From NCBI GenBank assembly GCA_963762525.1, contig CAVXKT010000004.1:186001-250000 (forward strand): DNA of 64,000 nt, given 5' to 3'. The position numbers and the translations under genes were made by a program. Positions 1-8,692 of this stretch are shown in pieces (the stretch's first letter is position 1; every line of letters starts with the position of its first letter). The notes under the pieces are model-generated. The model was not told where the DNA came from. It was given only the letters and a program-made list of their open reading frames with translations, and made no database searches. Source of the DNA: DATFDN01 sp963762525 (GTDB lineage: Bacteria; Pseudomonadota; Alphaproteobacteria; Acetobacterales; Acetobacteraceae).

Positions 1-675
1 AACCGCCTGCGCGGCATCGTTCTCGATCTGCGCAACGATCCCGGCGGGCTGCTCGACCAGGCGGTGGCGGTCGCCGGCGACTTCATCCCGCAGGGCGAGA
101 TCGTCTCTACCCGCGCCCGCCATTCCAGCGAGGATCAGCGGTGGGACGCCAAGGGCAGCGACATCACCGGCGGCCTGCCGATGGTGGTGCTCATCAACAA
201 CGGCTCGGCCTCGTCGAGCGAGATCGTGGCCGGCGCCTTGCAGGACCACCGCCGGGCGGTGCTGATGGGCAGCCGCAGCTTCGGCAAGGGCTCGGTGCAG
301 ACCGTCATTCCGCTGCCGGGCGGCGGCGCCATGCGGCTGACCACGGCCCGCTACTACACGCCCTCGGGGCGCTCCATTCAGGGCCTCGGCATCACCCCCG
401 ATATCAAGGTCGCGGAATCGCGCGAGGCGATCGAGCATTTCGGGCCGGAGCACGAATCGAATCTGAACAATATCATCAGCAACGATTCGGCCGCCGCCAA
501 GGCGCCGCCGCGCACGGATCTGCCGCCGATCGCAGCGGCCATTCCCGACAAGCCGCCGGTGAATTTCCCTAAGTTCGACGCCGCCAAGCCGGACGACACG
601 GATTTCCAGTTGCAGGAGGCGGTGGCGGTGGTGACGGCGATGGGTGACCAGCGTCGCTCGGCGCTGAACAAGTAA
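1..675 (+). CDS. S41 (C-terminal processing) peptidase, 3' part
   Basis: This is the C-terminal part of a carboxyl-terminal processing protease of the CtpA/Prc type. The gene starts upstream of the window and is open from base 1. The first residues read GIVLDLRNDPGGLLDQA, the conserved strand before the active site. NNGSASSSEIVAGAL carries the nucleophilic Ser, and SRSFGKGSVQ carries the catalytic Lys of the Ser-Lys dyad. The last ~70 residues are a low-complexity Ala/Pro tail, as is usual for alphaproteobacterial members. These enzymes are periplasmic and trim the C-termini of envelope proteins. The gene is followed after 10 bp by a YibQ-like deacetylase and then rppH, a common alphaproteobacterial order. 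The PDZ domain and signal peptide would lie outside the window. Confidence 0.93.
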   Translation, partial: NRLRGIVLDLRNDPGGLLDQAVAVAGDFIPQGEIVSTRARHSSEDQRWDAKGSDITGGLPMVVLINNGSASSSEIVAGALQDHRRAVLMGSRSFGKGSVQTVIPLPGGGAMRLTTARYYTPSGRSIQGLGITPDIKVAESREAIEHFGPEHESNLNNIISNDSAAAKAPPRTDLPPIAAAIPDKPPVNFPKFDAAKPDDTDFQLQEAVAVVTAMGDQRRSALNK

Positions 676-685
676 CGTCTCACCG

Positions 686-1768
686 GTGGCCCCGGCCGAA
701 TCGTCGCTCGCCCCGCCTGCTTCCCGCGCCCCCTTTCCGGAAGCGGAGCGGCAGGCGAGGGCGATGCCATCGCCTTTTCGACGCCTGCGGCCGGTCTCGG
801 GATGGTTCGCGGGCTGGCGCGGGCTCGGCCTGTTCTGGGCGGCCATGCTGGTCGGATTGGGCGCCGTCGCCGGGGTTCTGCAAATTCTCGGCCCGCCACC
901 CGCTCGGCCCGAACCCGGCCAGCTCCGCGCGGCACCTGCACCGGGGCGGAGTAATCCGGGGCCGATTGCGGCGCCCGATCCGGCGCTGCTCGAACCGCTC
1001 GCCGGCGATCCCGGCCACTTCCTCCCCCGCATCGGCGCCGACGGACGGGCGCCGATGGCGGTCTATGCCGCGCCCTTTCCGTCCGCCGCGCGCGGGCCGC
1101 GCGTCGGCCTGCTGGTAGCCGGCATCGGGCTCGACCATCCCGCGAGCGAGGCGGCGGTGCGCGATTTGCCCGGCGCGGTGACGCTGGCCGTCTCGCCGTA
1201 CGCGCAGAACCTTAACGCCTTGCTCGCCGCGGCGCGTGCCAACGGACACGAGTATCTGCTGTCGATCCCGATGCAGCCGCGCTCGCGCCTCGATGATGCC
1301 GGAAGCGGTGCCCTCTCCACGGCGTTGCCGCCGGAGGAGAACACGTTGCTGCTGGATCGGGTGCTGTCGCGGCTCGACGGCTACGTCGGCGTGACTGGCG
1401 CGCTCGGGCGGTTGCGCGGCGAGCGGTTCGCCGCCGATGCCGACCAGATGGCCTCGATGCTGGGCGTGATCGCCGAGCGGGGACTGCTCTATATCGACCC
1501 GCGCACCGATGCGCCCCGTTTGCCATCGGTCTGGTCGCGCGCAGTGGATGTCGTGGTGGACGAGTCCGAGGCGAGTGAGGCGATCGACGCGCAACTGGCC
1601 GAACTTGCGCAACGGGCGCGCGAGCACGGCAGCGCGCTCGGGCTGGTCGGCGCGATCCGCCCGGTGACGCTGGAGCGGGTCGCCGCCTGGGCCAAGGAGT
1701 TGTCGAAGCAGGGGCTGGTTCTGGCCCCGGTGAGCGCCCTGGTGCGGGCGCCGGACAAGGCGCGATGA
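686..1768 (+). CDS. Divergent polysaccharide deacetylase family protein (YibQ-like)
   Basis: This 360-residue protein starts at GTG 686; an in-frame ATG at 764 is an alternative start. It has a single transmembrane segment near residues 45-70, then a Pro/Ala-rich linker. The rest is a domain typical of the divergent polysaccharide deacetylase family: PRVGLLVAGIGLDHPASEAA opens it and YLLSIPMQPRS follows. The family has the NodB-like fold but usually lacks full metal ligands, so activity is uncertain. It is often found beside the S41 peptidase and an EnvC-like protein, which suggests a role in envelope or septal peptidoglycan remodelling. Its TGA overlaps the rppH ATG by 4 bp, indicating translational coupling. 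Confidence 0.85.
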   Translation: MAPAESSLAPPASRAPFPEAERQARAMPSPFRRLRPVSGWFAGWRGLGLFWAAMLVGLGAVAGVLQILGPPPARPEPGQLRAAPAPGRSNPGPIAAPDPALLEPLAGDPGHFLPRIGADGRAPMAVYAAPFPSAARGPRVGLLVAGIGLDHPASEAAVRDLPGAVTLAVSPYAQNLNALLAAARANGHEYLLSIPMQPRSRLDDAGSGALSTALPPEENTLLLDRVLSRLDGYVGVTGALGRLRGERFAADADQMASMLGVIAERGLLYIDPRTDAPRLPSVWSRAVDVVVDESEASEAIDAQLAELAQRAREHGSALGLVGAIRPVTLERVAAWAKELSKQGLVLAPVSALVRAPDKAR

Positions 1769-2250
1769 GCCCCCTGCCCTATCGCCCGAATGTCGGCGCC
1801 GTGCTGTTCAATCGCGCCGGTCTGGTGCTGGTCGCGCGCCGCGCCGGCTTGCCGAATGTCGAGGGCGCGCCGGGCGGCTGGCAACTGCCGCAGGGCGGGA
1901 TCGATGCGGGTGAAGACCCGCGCGCGGCAGTGCTGCGCGAGTTGGAGGAGGAGATCGGGACCGACCGCGCCGAAATTATCGGCGAACACCCCGACTGGCT
2001 CAACTACGATTTCCCGCCCGACCTCGCCGGCCCGCTGCCCGGACAATTCCGCGGCCAGCGGCAGCGCTGGTTTGCGCTGCGCTTTACCGGAACCGACGCC
2101 GATATCCGCCTGGACCGCGACCCCGATCCGGAGTTCGATGCCTGGCGCTGGACCGAGCTGCACACGCTGCCGGCGCTGGCGGTGGCGTTCAAGCGGCCGG
2201 TTTACGAGGTGCTGGCGCAATCCTTCTCCGCGTTTGCGCGGCCCACCTGA
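1765..2250 (+). CDS. rppH: RNA pyrophosphohydrolase RppH
   Basis: This 161-residue Nudix hydrolase converts the 5'-triphosphate of mRNAs to monophosphate, which starts RNase E-dependent decay; related enzymes also hydrolyse dinucleoside polyphosphates. The Nudix box lies at residues 44-66, from GGIDAGE through RELEEEIG. The RppH-typical segments YRPNVGAVLFN at the N-terminus and WQLPQGGI just before the box are present. Its length matches the family. The ATG overlaps the stop of the upstream deacetylase gene (ATGA), so the pair is probably co-transcribed. Confidence 0.93.
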   Translation: MSPLPYRPNVGAVLFNRAGLVLVARRAGLPNVEGAPGGWQLPQGGIDAGEDPRAAVLRELEEEIGTDRAEIIGEHPDWLNYDFPPDLAGPLPGQFRGQRQRWFALRFTGTDADIRLDRDPDPEFDAWRWTELHTLPALAVAFKRPVYEVLAQSFSAFARPT

Positions 2251-2284
2251 GGGCTTACACTCCCGGCGCCGCGAGGAGAATGCC

Positions 2285-2740
2285 ATGGCCGGGCTCTGGT
2301 TCGAGGAATTCCACGAAGGACAGGTGTTCGAGCACGCGATGTCGCGCACCGTCACCGAGACCGACAACGTGCTGTTCACCACCATGACGATGAACCCGCA
2401 GCCGCTGCATCTCGATGCGGAATTCGCCAAGGCAACCGAGTTCGGCCGCCCGTTGGTCAACAGCATCTTCACGCTCGGGCTGGTGATCGGGATGACCGTG
2501 GGCGAGACCACGCTGGGCACGACCATCGGCAATCTCGGCATGAGCAAGGTGGAGTTCCCGAAGCCGGTGTTTCACGGCGACACGCTGCGCGCCCGATCGG
2601 TGGTGAAGTCGGTGCGTGCCAGCCGCTCGCGACCCGAGGCGGGGCTGGTCGAGTTCGAGCACCAGGGCATCAATCAGCGGGGCGAGATGGTGATGTCCTG
2701 CACCCGCGCCGCCTTCATGCGCCGACGCCCGGCTCGGTGA
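2285..2740 (+). CDS. MaoC family dehydratase
   Basis: This 151-residue hot-dog-fold protein belongs to the MaoC (R-specific enoyl-CoA hydratase-like) family. The motif TMNPQPLHLDAEFAK matches the hydratase active-site loop. The His is kept, but the Asp of the usual D-x-N-P-x-H motif is not, as in the mesaconyl/beta-methylmalyl-CoA dehydratase-like branch. The ATG is preceded by an AGGAG ribosome site (gcgaggagaatgcc), which decides this start. Its 3' end overlaps the convergent potassium-channel gene by 26 bp. The CoA substrate cannot be named from sequence alone. Confidence 0.85.
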   Translation: MAGLWFEEFHEGQVFEHAMSRTVTETDNVLFTTMTMNPQPLHLDAEFAKATEFGRPLVNSIFTLGLVIGMTVGETTLGTTIGNLGMSKVEFPKPVFHGDTLRARSVVKSVRASRSRPEAGLVEFEHQGINQRGEMVMSCTRAAFMRRRPAR

Positions 2741-3629
2741 TCGGCTCCAGGGCGCCGATCAAGGTGAGATCGGCGTAGGTCTGCCCCTGCTCGTCCCGCA
2801 CCACCGCGTCGGCATAGCGCGTGTTGAATCGGATCGACGCGGCGGGGTAGTCGCGGGAGTCGTGGACCTCGGCGGAGAGCGCGGGGTCGCGCGCGATCAT
2901 GGTCAGAAACAGGCGTGCGTCGCGCCCCACCAGGTCCGCGGCATCGAAGCCGTGCAGCGGCGAGGACGGCAGCAATTCGTGCATGACGGTCCAGGTCAGC
3001 GGGAAGATCGGCAGCCGCGACCGCACCAAAGGAAGATCGTAACTTCGTCGGAATGAAAACCCCTCCTCGGTGGTCTCCTCCAGCATGACGCTGAGCGTCG
3101 CCCGGGCATCGGCGAGCAGGCTCGCGCGTCCGTTCGCGACCCGCACCATCAGCGTCGGCCGGCCGTTCATCGTCGCCACCACCGGGTGTTCGGCGTACAG
3201 AAACCGGGCGTGGGGACGCGAGAAGCGGACGAAGATGATGCCGGTGGCGAGCGCGGTGAAGGCCATGCCGCAGAAGATTTCGATGGTGGCGATGATGTGC
3301 CCGTAAAGGGTCGCCGGGGCCATGCCGCCATAGCCGACGGTGGCCCAGGTTTCGATGCTGAAGAAGAAGGCGTCGGCGAACGAACCCGGCGCCGCGTTGG
3401 CCACGCTTCCCGGCACGAAGAAATAGAGTGCGGCGAAGGCGAAGTTTATGCCGACCTCGCAGCAGAGCAGCGCGAGCAGAAATGCCGGCCAGCCCACTGA
3501 AAGGGCGGTATGATACGGGTCGCGCCACTCATAGCGCGCGGCACCCCGCAACCGGTACTCCCAGGCGCCGATCCGGACCTGCATCGTGCGCGTCGGTCGG
3601 CGCCCGGGCTTGGGCCTACTTTGCGCCAT
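2715..3629 (-). CDS. Inward rectifier (KirBac-type) potassium channel
   Basis: This 304-residue protein has the bacterial Kir architecture. A cytoplasmic N-terminus with a slide-helix-like segment (RDPYHTALSVGWPAF) is followed by a transmembrane helix at about 41-70. The pore loop carries the selectivity filter TVGYG at 97-101. A second helix lies at about 108-135. The C-terminal ~165 residues form the cytoplasmic immunoglobulin-like Kir domain; HPVVATMNGRPTLMVRVANG is typical. It should act as a tetrameric inner-membrane K+ channel. It lies 89 bp downstream of aqpZ on the same strand, so the two may be co-expressed. Its stop region overlaps the convergent maoC-like gene. Confidence 0.92.
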   Translation of the reverse strand: MAQSRPKPGRRPTRTMQVRIGAWEYRLRGAARYEWRDPYHTALSVGWPAFLLALLCCEVGINFAFAALYFFVPGSVANAAPGSFADAFFFSIETWATVGYGGMAPATLYGHIIATIEIFCGMAFTALATGIIFVRFSRPHARFLYAEHPVVATMNGRPTLMVRVANGRASLLADARATLSVMLEETTEEGFSFRRSYDLPLVRSRLPIFPLTWTVMHELLPSSPLHGFDAADLVGRDARLFLTMIARDPALSAEVHDSRDYPAASIRFNTRYADAVVRDEQGQTYADLTLIGALEPITEPGVGA

Positions 3630-3718
3630 TGGCCTCTCCCGCCACCGGGGCGGCAGGATAGGCGAGGCCGGGCGGCGCCGTCATGGGGATCGGCGTCGCC
3701 CGGAGGTGAGGTCGTCTC

Positions 3719-4483
3719 CTAGGCCGGCGGCAACGCGACGTTGCGTCGCACCGCCTGTTCGTCGGGCAACGCCTGCTCCGCCAGACTGGCGGGCAGGGCC
3801 GGCTCCTCGACGCGCAGCACCGCGTAAAGCCAAGACGCGAGGGCGGCGCCGATCAGCGGGGCGACGATGAATAGCCAGATCTGCGACAGCGCGGCGCCGC
3901 CGGCGAAGATGGCGGGGCCGATGCTGCGCGCCGGGTTGACCGAGGTGTTGGTGACCGGGATCGACACCAGATGGATCAACGTGAGAACCAGCCCGATGGC
4001 GATGCCGGCGAAGCCCACCGGCGCCCGGATGTCGGTCGAGCCCAGGATCACCAGGATCAGAAAGGCCGTCATAACGATTTCGCAAAGAAACGCCGCGCCG
4101 AGCCCGTAATGACCCGGCGAGCGGTCGCCGAAGCCGTTGGTGGCGAAGCCGGTCGCCGAGGCATCGAAATGGCCGGTGCCGTTGGCGATCACCAGCAGGA
4201 TGCCGCTGGCGACGATGGCACCGATGATTTGCGCCGCCCAATAACCGGGGATCCGGTTGGCGGGGAACTTGCCGGCGAGGAACAGTCCCAGGGTGACGGC
4301 CGGGTTGATGTGGCAGCCGGAGATCGGTCCGATGGTGTAGACCATCACCAGTAGGGACAATCCGAACGCCGCCGCGACGCCGGCGAAACCGATATGGTCG
4401 CCCGCCAGCACCGCCGCTCCCACGCCGCCGAAAACCAGGACGAACGTGCCCACCGCTTCCGCCAGATAGGCCCTGATAGGCAT
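3719..4483 (-). CDS. aqpZ: Aquaporin Z
   Basis: This 254-residue six-helix water channel carries both NPA motifs: GCHINPAVTLG (NPA at 60-62) and TNTSVNPARSIGP (NPA at 183-185). His171 and Arg186 match the aromatic/arginine filter of water-selective AqpZ rather than glycerol facilitators. Translation could start further upstream, but MPIRAYLAEAVGTF is the canonical N-terminus, and its ATG has a GAGAGAGG purine-rich ribosome site. A ~40-residue hydrophilic C-terminal tail extends past the usual end. The gene is followed by the KirBac channel, suggesting a joint role in water and ion balance. Confidence 0.93.
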   Translation of the reverse strand: MPIRAYLAEAVGTFVLVFGGVGAAVLAGDHIGFAGVAAAFGLSLLVMVYTIGPISGCHINPAVTLGLFLAGKFPANRIPGYWAAQIIGAIVASGILLVIANGTGHFDASATGFATNGFGDRSPGHYGLGAAFLCEIVMTAFLILVILGSTDIRAPVGFAGIAIGLVLTLIHLVSIPVTNTSVNPARSIGPAIFAGGAALSQIWLFIVAPLIGAALASWLYAVLRVEEPALPASLAEQALPDEQAVRRNVALPPA

Positions 4484-4686
4484 TCCTCTCTCCCGTGCCA
4501 ACTCGATGCGCGCATCGTGGTTCGGTTGGCAACGGTTGCCCAGGGGGAAAACGCTGACGAGATCAAAGGGGGAGTGCGGATGCGGCCGAATTGGCACAGT
4601 TGCCGACCTTCCTTGCGGAAGCGCCAGCGCGCCGACGCCTCCGGTCGGCGCCGCCCCGCCGCCTCGGGGCGGGCCGCCGGAAGGTC

Positions 4687-5169
4687 TTAGCCGAGCGGGT
4701 TCTGGCGCGCCTGCGCGCGGCTGATCGCCTCGTCGAACGCGGTCAGCACCTGCCCATGGGTCGAGCGGTCGTTCATCTTCTCGATGTCGTTGAAGCCGCG
4801 ACCGTTGGCGACGGTGAGCAACATGCCCGTGGCGTCGCGCGGCGGCGTCCGCACCCCCATCAGGCGCGACGCGACGCGGAGGGCGCCGACCGCGCAGCGC
4901 CGGCCGTCGATGGTCTCATAGCGGCCCTGCACCCAATTCTCCTCCTCGGCGATCAGCGCACGCGCGATCGTGAGAAGTTGAACGGTGGCCACCTCAGTCG
5001 GCACCCCGGTGTCGGGGGAGAACGAACGCAGCGGCGGCAACGCCCGCAGATGCGGCAGGAACGACTTGGTGGCGACCCGAACCCTCTCCCACAGGCCGGG
5101 AGAGGGGGCAGCAGTTGGCGCGGGAGTGATGATGGTAGCGCCCGAGAACTCCCTTCCGTCGAATGGCAT
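4687..5169 (-). CDS. DUF6197-like hypothetical protein
   Basis: This 160-residue protein has no catalytic motif that I recognise. The C-terminal half (about 65-155) has the pattern LLTIARALIAEEENWVQG, GRRCAVGALR and MNDRSTHGQVLTAFDEAI. It resembles DUF6197 proteins, small proteins of unknown function common in plasmid and accessory regions. Residues about 18-50 are encoded across an inverted repeat of the CTCTCCC/GGGAGAG type (near 5085-5108), so part of the N-terminus may derive from an inserted repeat, and the true start may lie further in. There is no clear operon partner. Confidence 0.55.
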   Translation of the reverse strand: MPFDGREFSGATIITPAPTAAPSPGLWERVRVATKSFLPHLRALPPLRSFSPDTGVPTEVATVQLLTIARALIAEEENWVQGRYETIDGRRCAVGALRVASRLMGVRTPPRDATGMLLTVANGRGFNDIEKMNDRSTHGQVLTAFDEAISRAQARQNPLG

Positions 5170-5406
5170 GTTCTAGCTCCTGTCCACGATCCAGGTTCTC
5201 TCCCCCTAACGTCGCCCGCGAGGCTTTGTTTTCGCCTCATGAGGACGTGTGGCGTGCTACACCCGCGGCGCCGGTGGCGCCCGGCGGCCCGGGTCCGGCA
5301 CCCTGAAAACTAGAGCAGCGCGCGCCACTCCGGTGCACACATTCGGGAGACCGTTGCTGGCGTTCCCCGGCCGGCCGCCCTATCCCGGACCCGGGAGGAG
5401 GCCCTC

Positions 5407-6570
5407 ATGAACCTCGAAGACAGCGACGCGCACGCCGAAATCCGCGAAGAAGTGCGCAAGCTCTGCGCCCGCTTTCCCGGCGATTACTGGCGCGAATTGG
5501 ATCGCATCCGAGGCTATCCCACGGAGTTCGTTCGCGCCCTGACCGAAGCCGGCTACCTCGCCGTACTGATCCCGGAGGAGTACGGCGGCGCCGGCCTGCC
5601 GCTGGCGGCGGCGGCGGCAATCCTGGAGACGGTGCAGGCGGAGGGTTGCAACGGCGCCGCCTGTCACGCGCAAATGTACATCATGGGCACCATCCTGCGG
5701 CACGGGACGGCCGCGCAAAAGCGTGCCTATCTGCCCAAGATCGCCACCGGGGCGCTGCGTCTGCAGGCGTTCGGCGTGACCGAGCCGACCAGCGGCACCG
5801 ATACCACCGCCTTGCGCACCTTCGCCCGGCGCGAGGGAGATCACTACGTCGTCAACGGCCAGAAGGTCTGGACCAGCCGCGCCGAGCACTCCGACCTCAT
5901 GCTGCTGCTGGCCCGCACGACGGCGCGCGAGCAGGCCCGCTCCCGCACCGAGGGGCTTTCGACCTTCATCGTCGACATGCGCGAGGCGGTCGGGAACGGG
6001 ATGAGCATCCGCCCGATCCGCACCATGATGAACCACAATTCGACCGAGATTTTTTTTGATAACGTGATGGTGCCGGCCGAGAACCTGGTGGGCGAGGAGG
6101 GCAAGGGCTTCCGCTACATCCTGGACGGCATGAACGCCGAGCGGCTGCTGATCGCCGCCGAATGCATCGGCGACGCCAAGTGGTTCACCGCACGCTCGGT
6201 CGCGTATGCGCGCGAGCGCCATGTCTTCAACCGCCCGATCGGGCAGAACCAGGGGGTGCAGTTCCCGATCGCGCGCGCCCATGCGCAGATGCGCGCGGCC
6301 GAACTGCTGGTGGCGGAGGGGTGCCGCAAGTTCGGCGCCGGACTGCCTTGCGGCGAGGAGGCCAACATGGCGAAGCTGCTCGCCGCCGAGGCGAGCTGGG
6401 CGGCCGGCGAGGCCTGCATCCAGACGCATGGCGGCTTCGGCTTCGCCGAGGAATACGACGTCGAGCGCAAGTTTCGCGAGACCCGCCTCTATCAGGTGGC
6501 GCCGATCAGCACCAACCTGATCCTGTCCTACATCGCCGAGCACGTGCTGGGACTGCCGCGCAGCTATTGA
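5407..6570 (+). CDS. Acyl-CoA dehydrogenase family protein
   Basis: This 387-residue flavoprotein should oxidise acyl-CoA to enoyl-CoA with FAD. The signatures AFGVTEPTSGTDTTAL (about 121-136) and VNGQKVWTSRAEHSDLMLLL (FAD/substrate-binding beta domain) are present. QTHGGFGFAEEYDVERKFRE lies in the C-terminal helical domain. The Glu that acts as base in medium-chain enzymes is not seen after the RLYQV segment. Glu245 in GMNAERLLIA sits where the isovaleryl- and long-chain enzymes keep their base. The ribosome site GGGAGGAGG lies just before the ATG. The next gene encodes a CaiB-type CoA transferase, so the pair probably handles an activated carboxylic acid. Confidence 0.92.
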   Translation: MNLEDSDAHAEIREEVRKLCARFPGDYWRELDRIRGYPTEFVRALTEAGYLAVLIPEEYGGAGLPLAAAAAILETVQAEGCNGAACHAQMYIMGTILRHGTAAQKRAYLPKIATGALRLQAFGVTEPTSGTDTTALRTFARREGDHYVVNGQKVWTSRAEHSDLMLLLARTTAREQARSRTEGLSTFIVDMREAVGNGMSIRPIRTMMNHNSTEIFFDNVMVPAENLVGEEGKGFRYILDGMNAERLLIAAECIGDAKWFTARSVAYARERHVFNRPIGQNQGVQFPIARAHAQMRAAELLVAEGCRKFGAGLPCGEEANMAKLLAAEASWAAGEACIQTHGGFGFAEEYDVERKFRETRLYQVAPISTNLILSYIAEHVLGLPRSY

Positions 6571-6682
6571 TGCGCGCCCCATCTGGCCGAAGCGGATAAA
6601 CCTTTTACTGCGAGCAGGAGGACATCCCAACGACTGACCATAACTTCCTACGCGACTTCGGCATGGGGAGTGGGGTTCGGCC

Positions 6683-7813
6683 ATGACCGCATCCATGCCT
6701 CTCTCCGGCCTGCTCGTGCTCTCGCTCGAACAGGCAGTCGCCGCACCGTACGCAAGTTCGCGGCTCGCCGACGCCGGGGCGCGGGTGATCAAGGTCGAAC
6801 GGGCGGAGGGCGACTTCGCGCGCGGCTACGACACTGCGGCAAAGGGCCAGTCCAGCTATTTCGTCTGGCTCAATCGCGGCAAGCGGAGCCTGGTCGCCGA
6901 TATCAAGAACCCGGCCGACGCCGCGCTGCTGCATCGGATTCTCGCCCGCGCCGATGTTTTCATTCAAAACCTGGCGCCCGGTGCGGCGTCGCGCGCGGGC
7001 TTCGACAGCGCGTTGCTGCGCGCGCGCCATCCCCGCCTGATCACGGTCGATATCTCCGGCTACGGCGAGGCGGACGAGTATGCGACCATGAAGGCGTACG
7101 ACCTGCTGGTGCAGGCCGAGTCCGGGCTGGCCATGATCACCGGCCATCCGGCCGGACCGGGACGGGTCGGCGTCTCCGCCTGCGACATCGCCTGCGGCAT
7201 GGCGGCGCAGGCGGCTATTCTGGAGGCGCTGATCGAGCGTGGCATCACCGGGCGCGGCAAGGGGCTCGCCGCCAGTCTGTTCGACGGCATGGCGGATTGG
7301 ATGAACGTGCCGTTGCTGTTCTTCGAGGGCACCGGGCGAGCACCGGCGCGCATGGGGCTCGCGCATCCGTCGATCTGCCCTTACGGCGCCTTTCCGCTCG
7401 CCGACGGCACGCTGGTGCTGATCGCGATCCAGAATGAGCGCGAATGGGCGGAGTTCTGCGCCCGGTTCCTGCGTGAGCCCGAGCTGGCGCAACGCGCGGG
7501 CTTCGAGACCAACGTGATCCGGGTCGCGCATCGGGCCGTGGTGGACGCGCACATCGCCGCCGCCTTCGCCCCGCTTACCCGCGGCGAGGCGGCGTCGCGG
7601 TTGCGCGCCGCCAACACCGCCTTCGGCTTCGTCAACGACGTCGCCGCGTTCAGCCGCCACCCGGCGCTGCGCCGCGTCAACGTGGCGACGCCGAGCGGCG
7701 AGGTCGCGATCGCCGCACCGCCGGTGGTGTCCTCGGACGGTGCCCGCGCGCTCGGCAAGGTGCCGGCGATCGGCGAGGATTCGGCGGCGATCCGGGCCGA
7801 GTTCACGGCGTAG
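6683..7813 (+). CDS. CaiB/BaiF family (class III) CoA transferase
   Basis: This 376-residue protein has the interlocked-dimer CoA transferase signatures. LVLSLEQAVAAPYASSRLAD is the CoA-binding N-terminus. DVFIQNLAPGAASRAGFDSA and VDISGYGE follow. MKAYDLLVQAESG holds the catalytic Asp at about 140, which forms the acyl-aspartyl intermediate. The family moves CoA between carboxylic acids. It lies 112 bp downstream of an acyl-CoA dehydrogenase on the same strand, so it likely activates the acid that the dehydrogenase then oxidises. The substrate is not predictable. Confidence 0.9.
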   Translation: MTASMPLSGLLVLSLEQAVAAPYASSRLADAGARVIKVERAEGDFARGYDTAAKGQSSYFVWLNRGKRSLVADIKNPADAALLHRILARADVFIQNLAPGAASRAGFDSALLRARHPRLITVDISGYGEADEYATMKAYDLLVQAESGLAMITGHPAGPGRVGVSACDIACGMAAQAAILEALIERGITGRGKGLAASLFDGMADWMNVPLLFFEGTGRAPARMGLAHPSICPYGAFPLADGTLVLIAIQNEREWAEFCARFLREPELAQRAGFETNVIRVAHRAVVDAHIAAAFAPLTRGEAASRLRAANTAFGFVNDVAAFSRHPALRRVNVATPSGEVAIAAPPVVSSDGARALGKVPAIGEDSAAIRAEFTA

Positions 7814-7845
7814 AGCGGGATGGGATGCGATCAAACCGCGACGGC

Positions 7846-7891
7846 CATCATTGCGAGGACCCTCGCGAAAGCGAGGGGACGAAGCAATGGA
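7846..7891. repeat. Interspersed palindromic repeat with hairpin
   Basis: The stretch reads cattgcgag, then a hairpin CCTCGC-GAAA-GCGAGG at 7861-7876 with a GNRA-type loop, then gaagcaat. A related element lies at 43111-43218 (ttgcgag ... hairpin ... cggcaatcc), so this looks like an interspersed repeat rather than a unique site. It sits between the convergent CoA transferase and GNAT genes, where the hairpin could also stop transcription. Confidence 0.5.
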
Positions 7892-7933
7892 GGGCCACAC
7901 GAAGTCGGGCGGATGGGGAAACCGATCGCCGCG

Positions 7934-8647
7934 CTACCGCGAGCCCCGAATCGCCGCCAGCGAGCGACGCTGGTTGCCGTCCGGGGCGAAATTCTCCGCC
8001 GCCAGCCATTGCTCGAACGCGGCGCGCACCGCCGGCCATTCGGTGTCGATGATCGAGAACCACGCGGTGTCGCGGTTACGGCCCTTATAGACGACCGCCT
8101 GGCGGAACACGCCCTCGAAGCGGAACCCATAGCGGGCCGCCGCGGCGCGCGAAGCGGCGTTGAGGCTGTCGCATTTCCATTCGTAACGGCGATAGCCGAG
8201 CTCGTCGAAGGCGCGGCGCATCAGCAGATACATTGCCTCGGTGCCGGCGGGAGTGCGCTGGAGGCGGGGCGAGTAGACGATGTATCCGACTTCGATGGCG
8301 CCGTTGGCCGGATCGGCGCGCATCAGCGCCGCGGTGCCGGCGGCGCGGCCGGTGGCGAGATCGACGATCGCATGATGCAACCGCTCGGTGTCGGCGGCGG
8401 CTTTCGCGAGGTAGCCGCGAAACGCCGCCGGATCGGCGGGCCATTCGGCCGGCAGATAGGTCCAGGCGCGTCCGTCCGGCGCCTCGCTATAGGCGGCGAA
8501 GAGGTCGGCGGCGTGCGCCTCCACCGACACCGGCTCGAGCCGGCAGTAGCGCCCGACCATGGCGGTCCGGGGCGGCAATCGGCGCGCCGTCCAGCCGGGG
8601 ACGGGAAACCCGACCGGCTGGTCGAATGTGTTGGTCCATGAACCCAT
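7934..8647 (-). CDS. GNAT family N-acetyltransferase (RimJ/RimL type)
   Basis: This 237-residue acetyltransferase of the RimJ/RimL subgroup should transfer acetyl from acetyl-CoA to an amine. IEVGYIVYSPRLQRTPAGTE is the beta4/acetyl-CoA-binding region, and DSLNAASRAAAARYGFRFEG is the typical RimJ/L C-terminal motif. The chosen ATG (8647) gives MGSWTNTFDQPVGFPVPGW, the common start of this subfamily. A longer reading would run into the tRNA-Leu gene. The substrate is unknown. Confidence 0.87.
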   Translation of the reverse strand: MGSWTNTFDQPVGFPVPGWTARRLPPRTAMVGRYCRLEPVSVEAHAADLFAAYSEAPDGRAWTYLPAEWPADPAAFRGYLAKAAADTERLHHAIVDLATGRAAGTAALMRADPANGAIEVGYIVYSPRLQRTPAGTEAMYLLMRRAFDELGYRRYEWKCDSLNAASRAAAARYGFRFEGVFRQAVVYKGRNRDTAWFSIIDTEWPAVRAAFEQWLAAENFAPDGNQRRSLAAIRGSR

Positions 8648-8692
8648 GTTCGGCTCCGTTCGCTGATAGGGCTTGCCGGAGCGGAGCATCTC

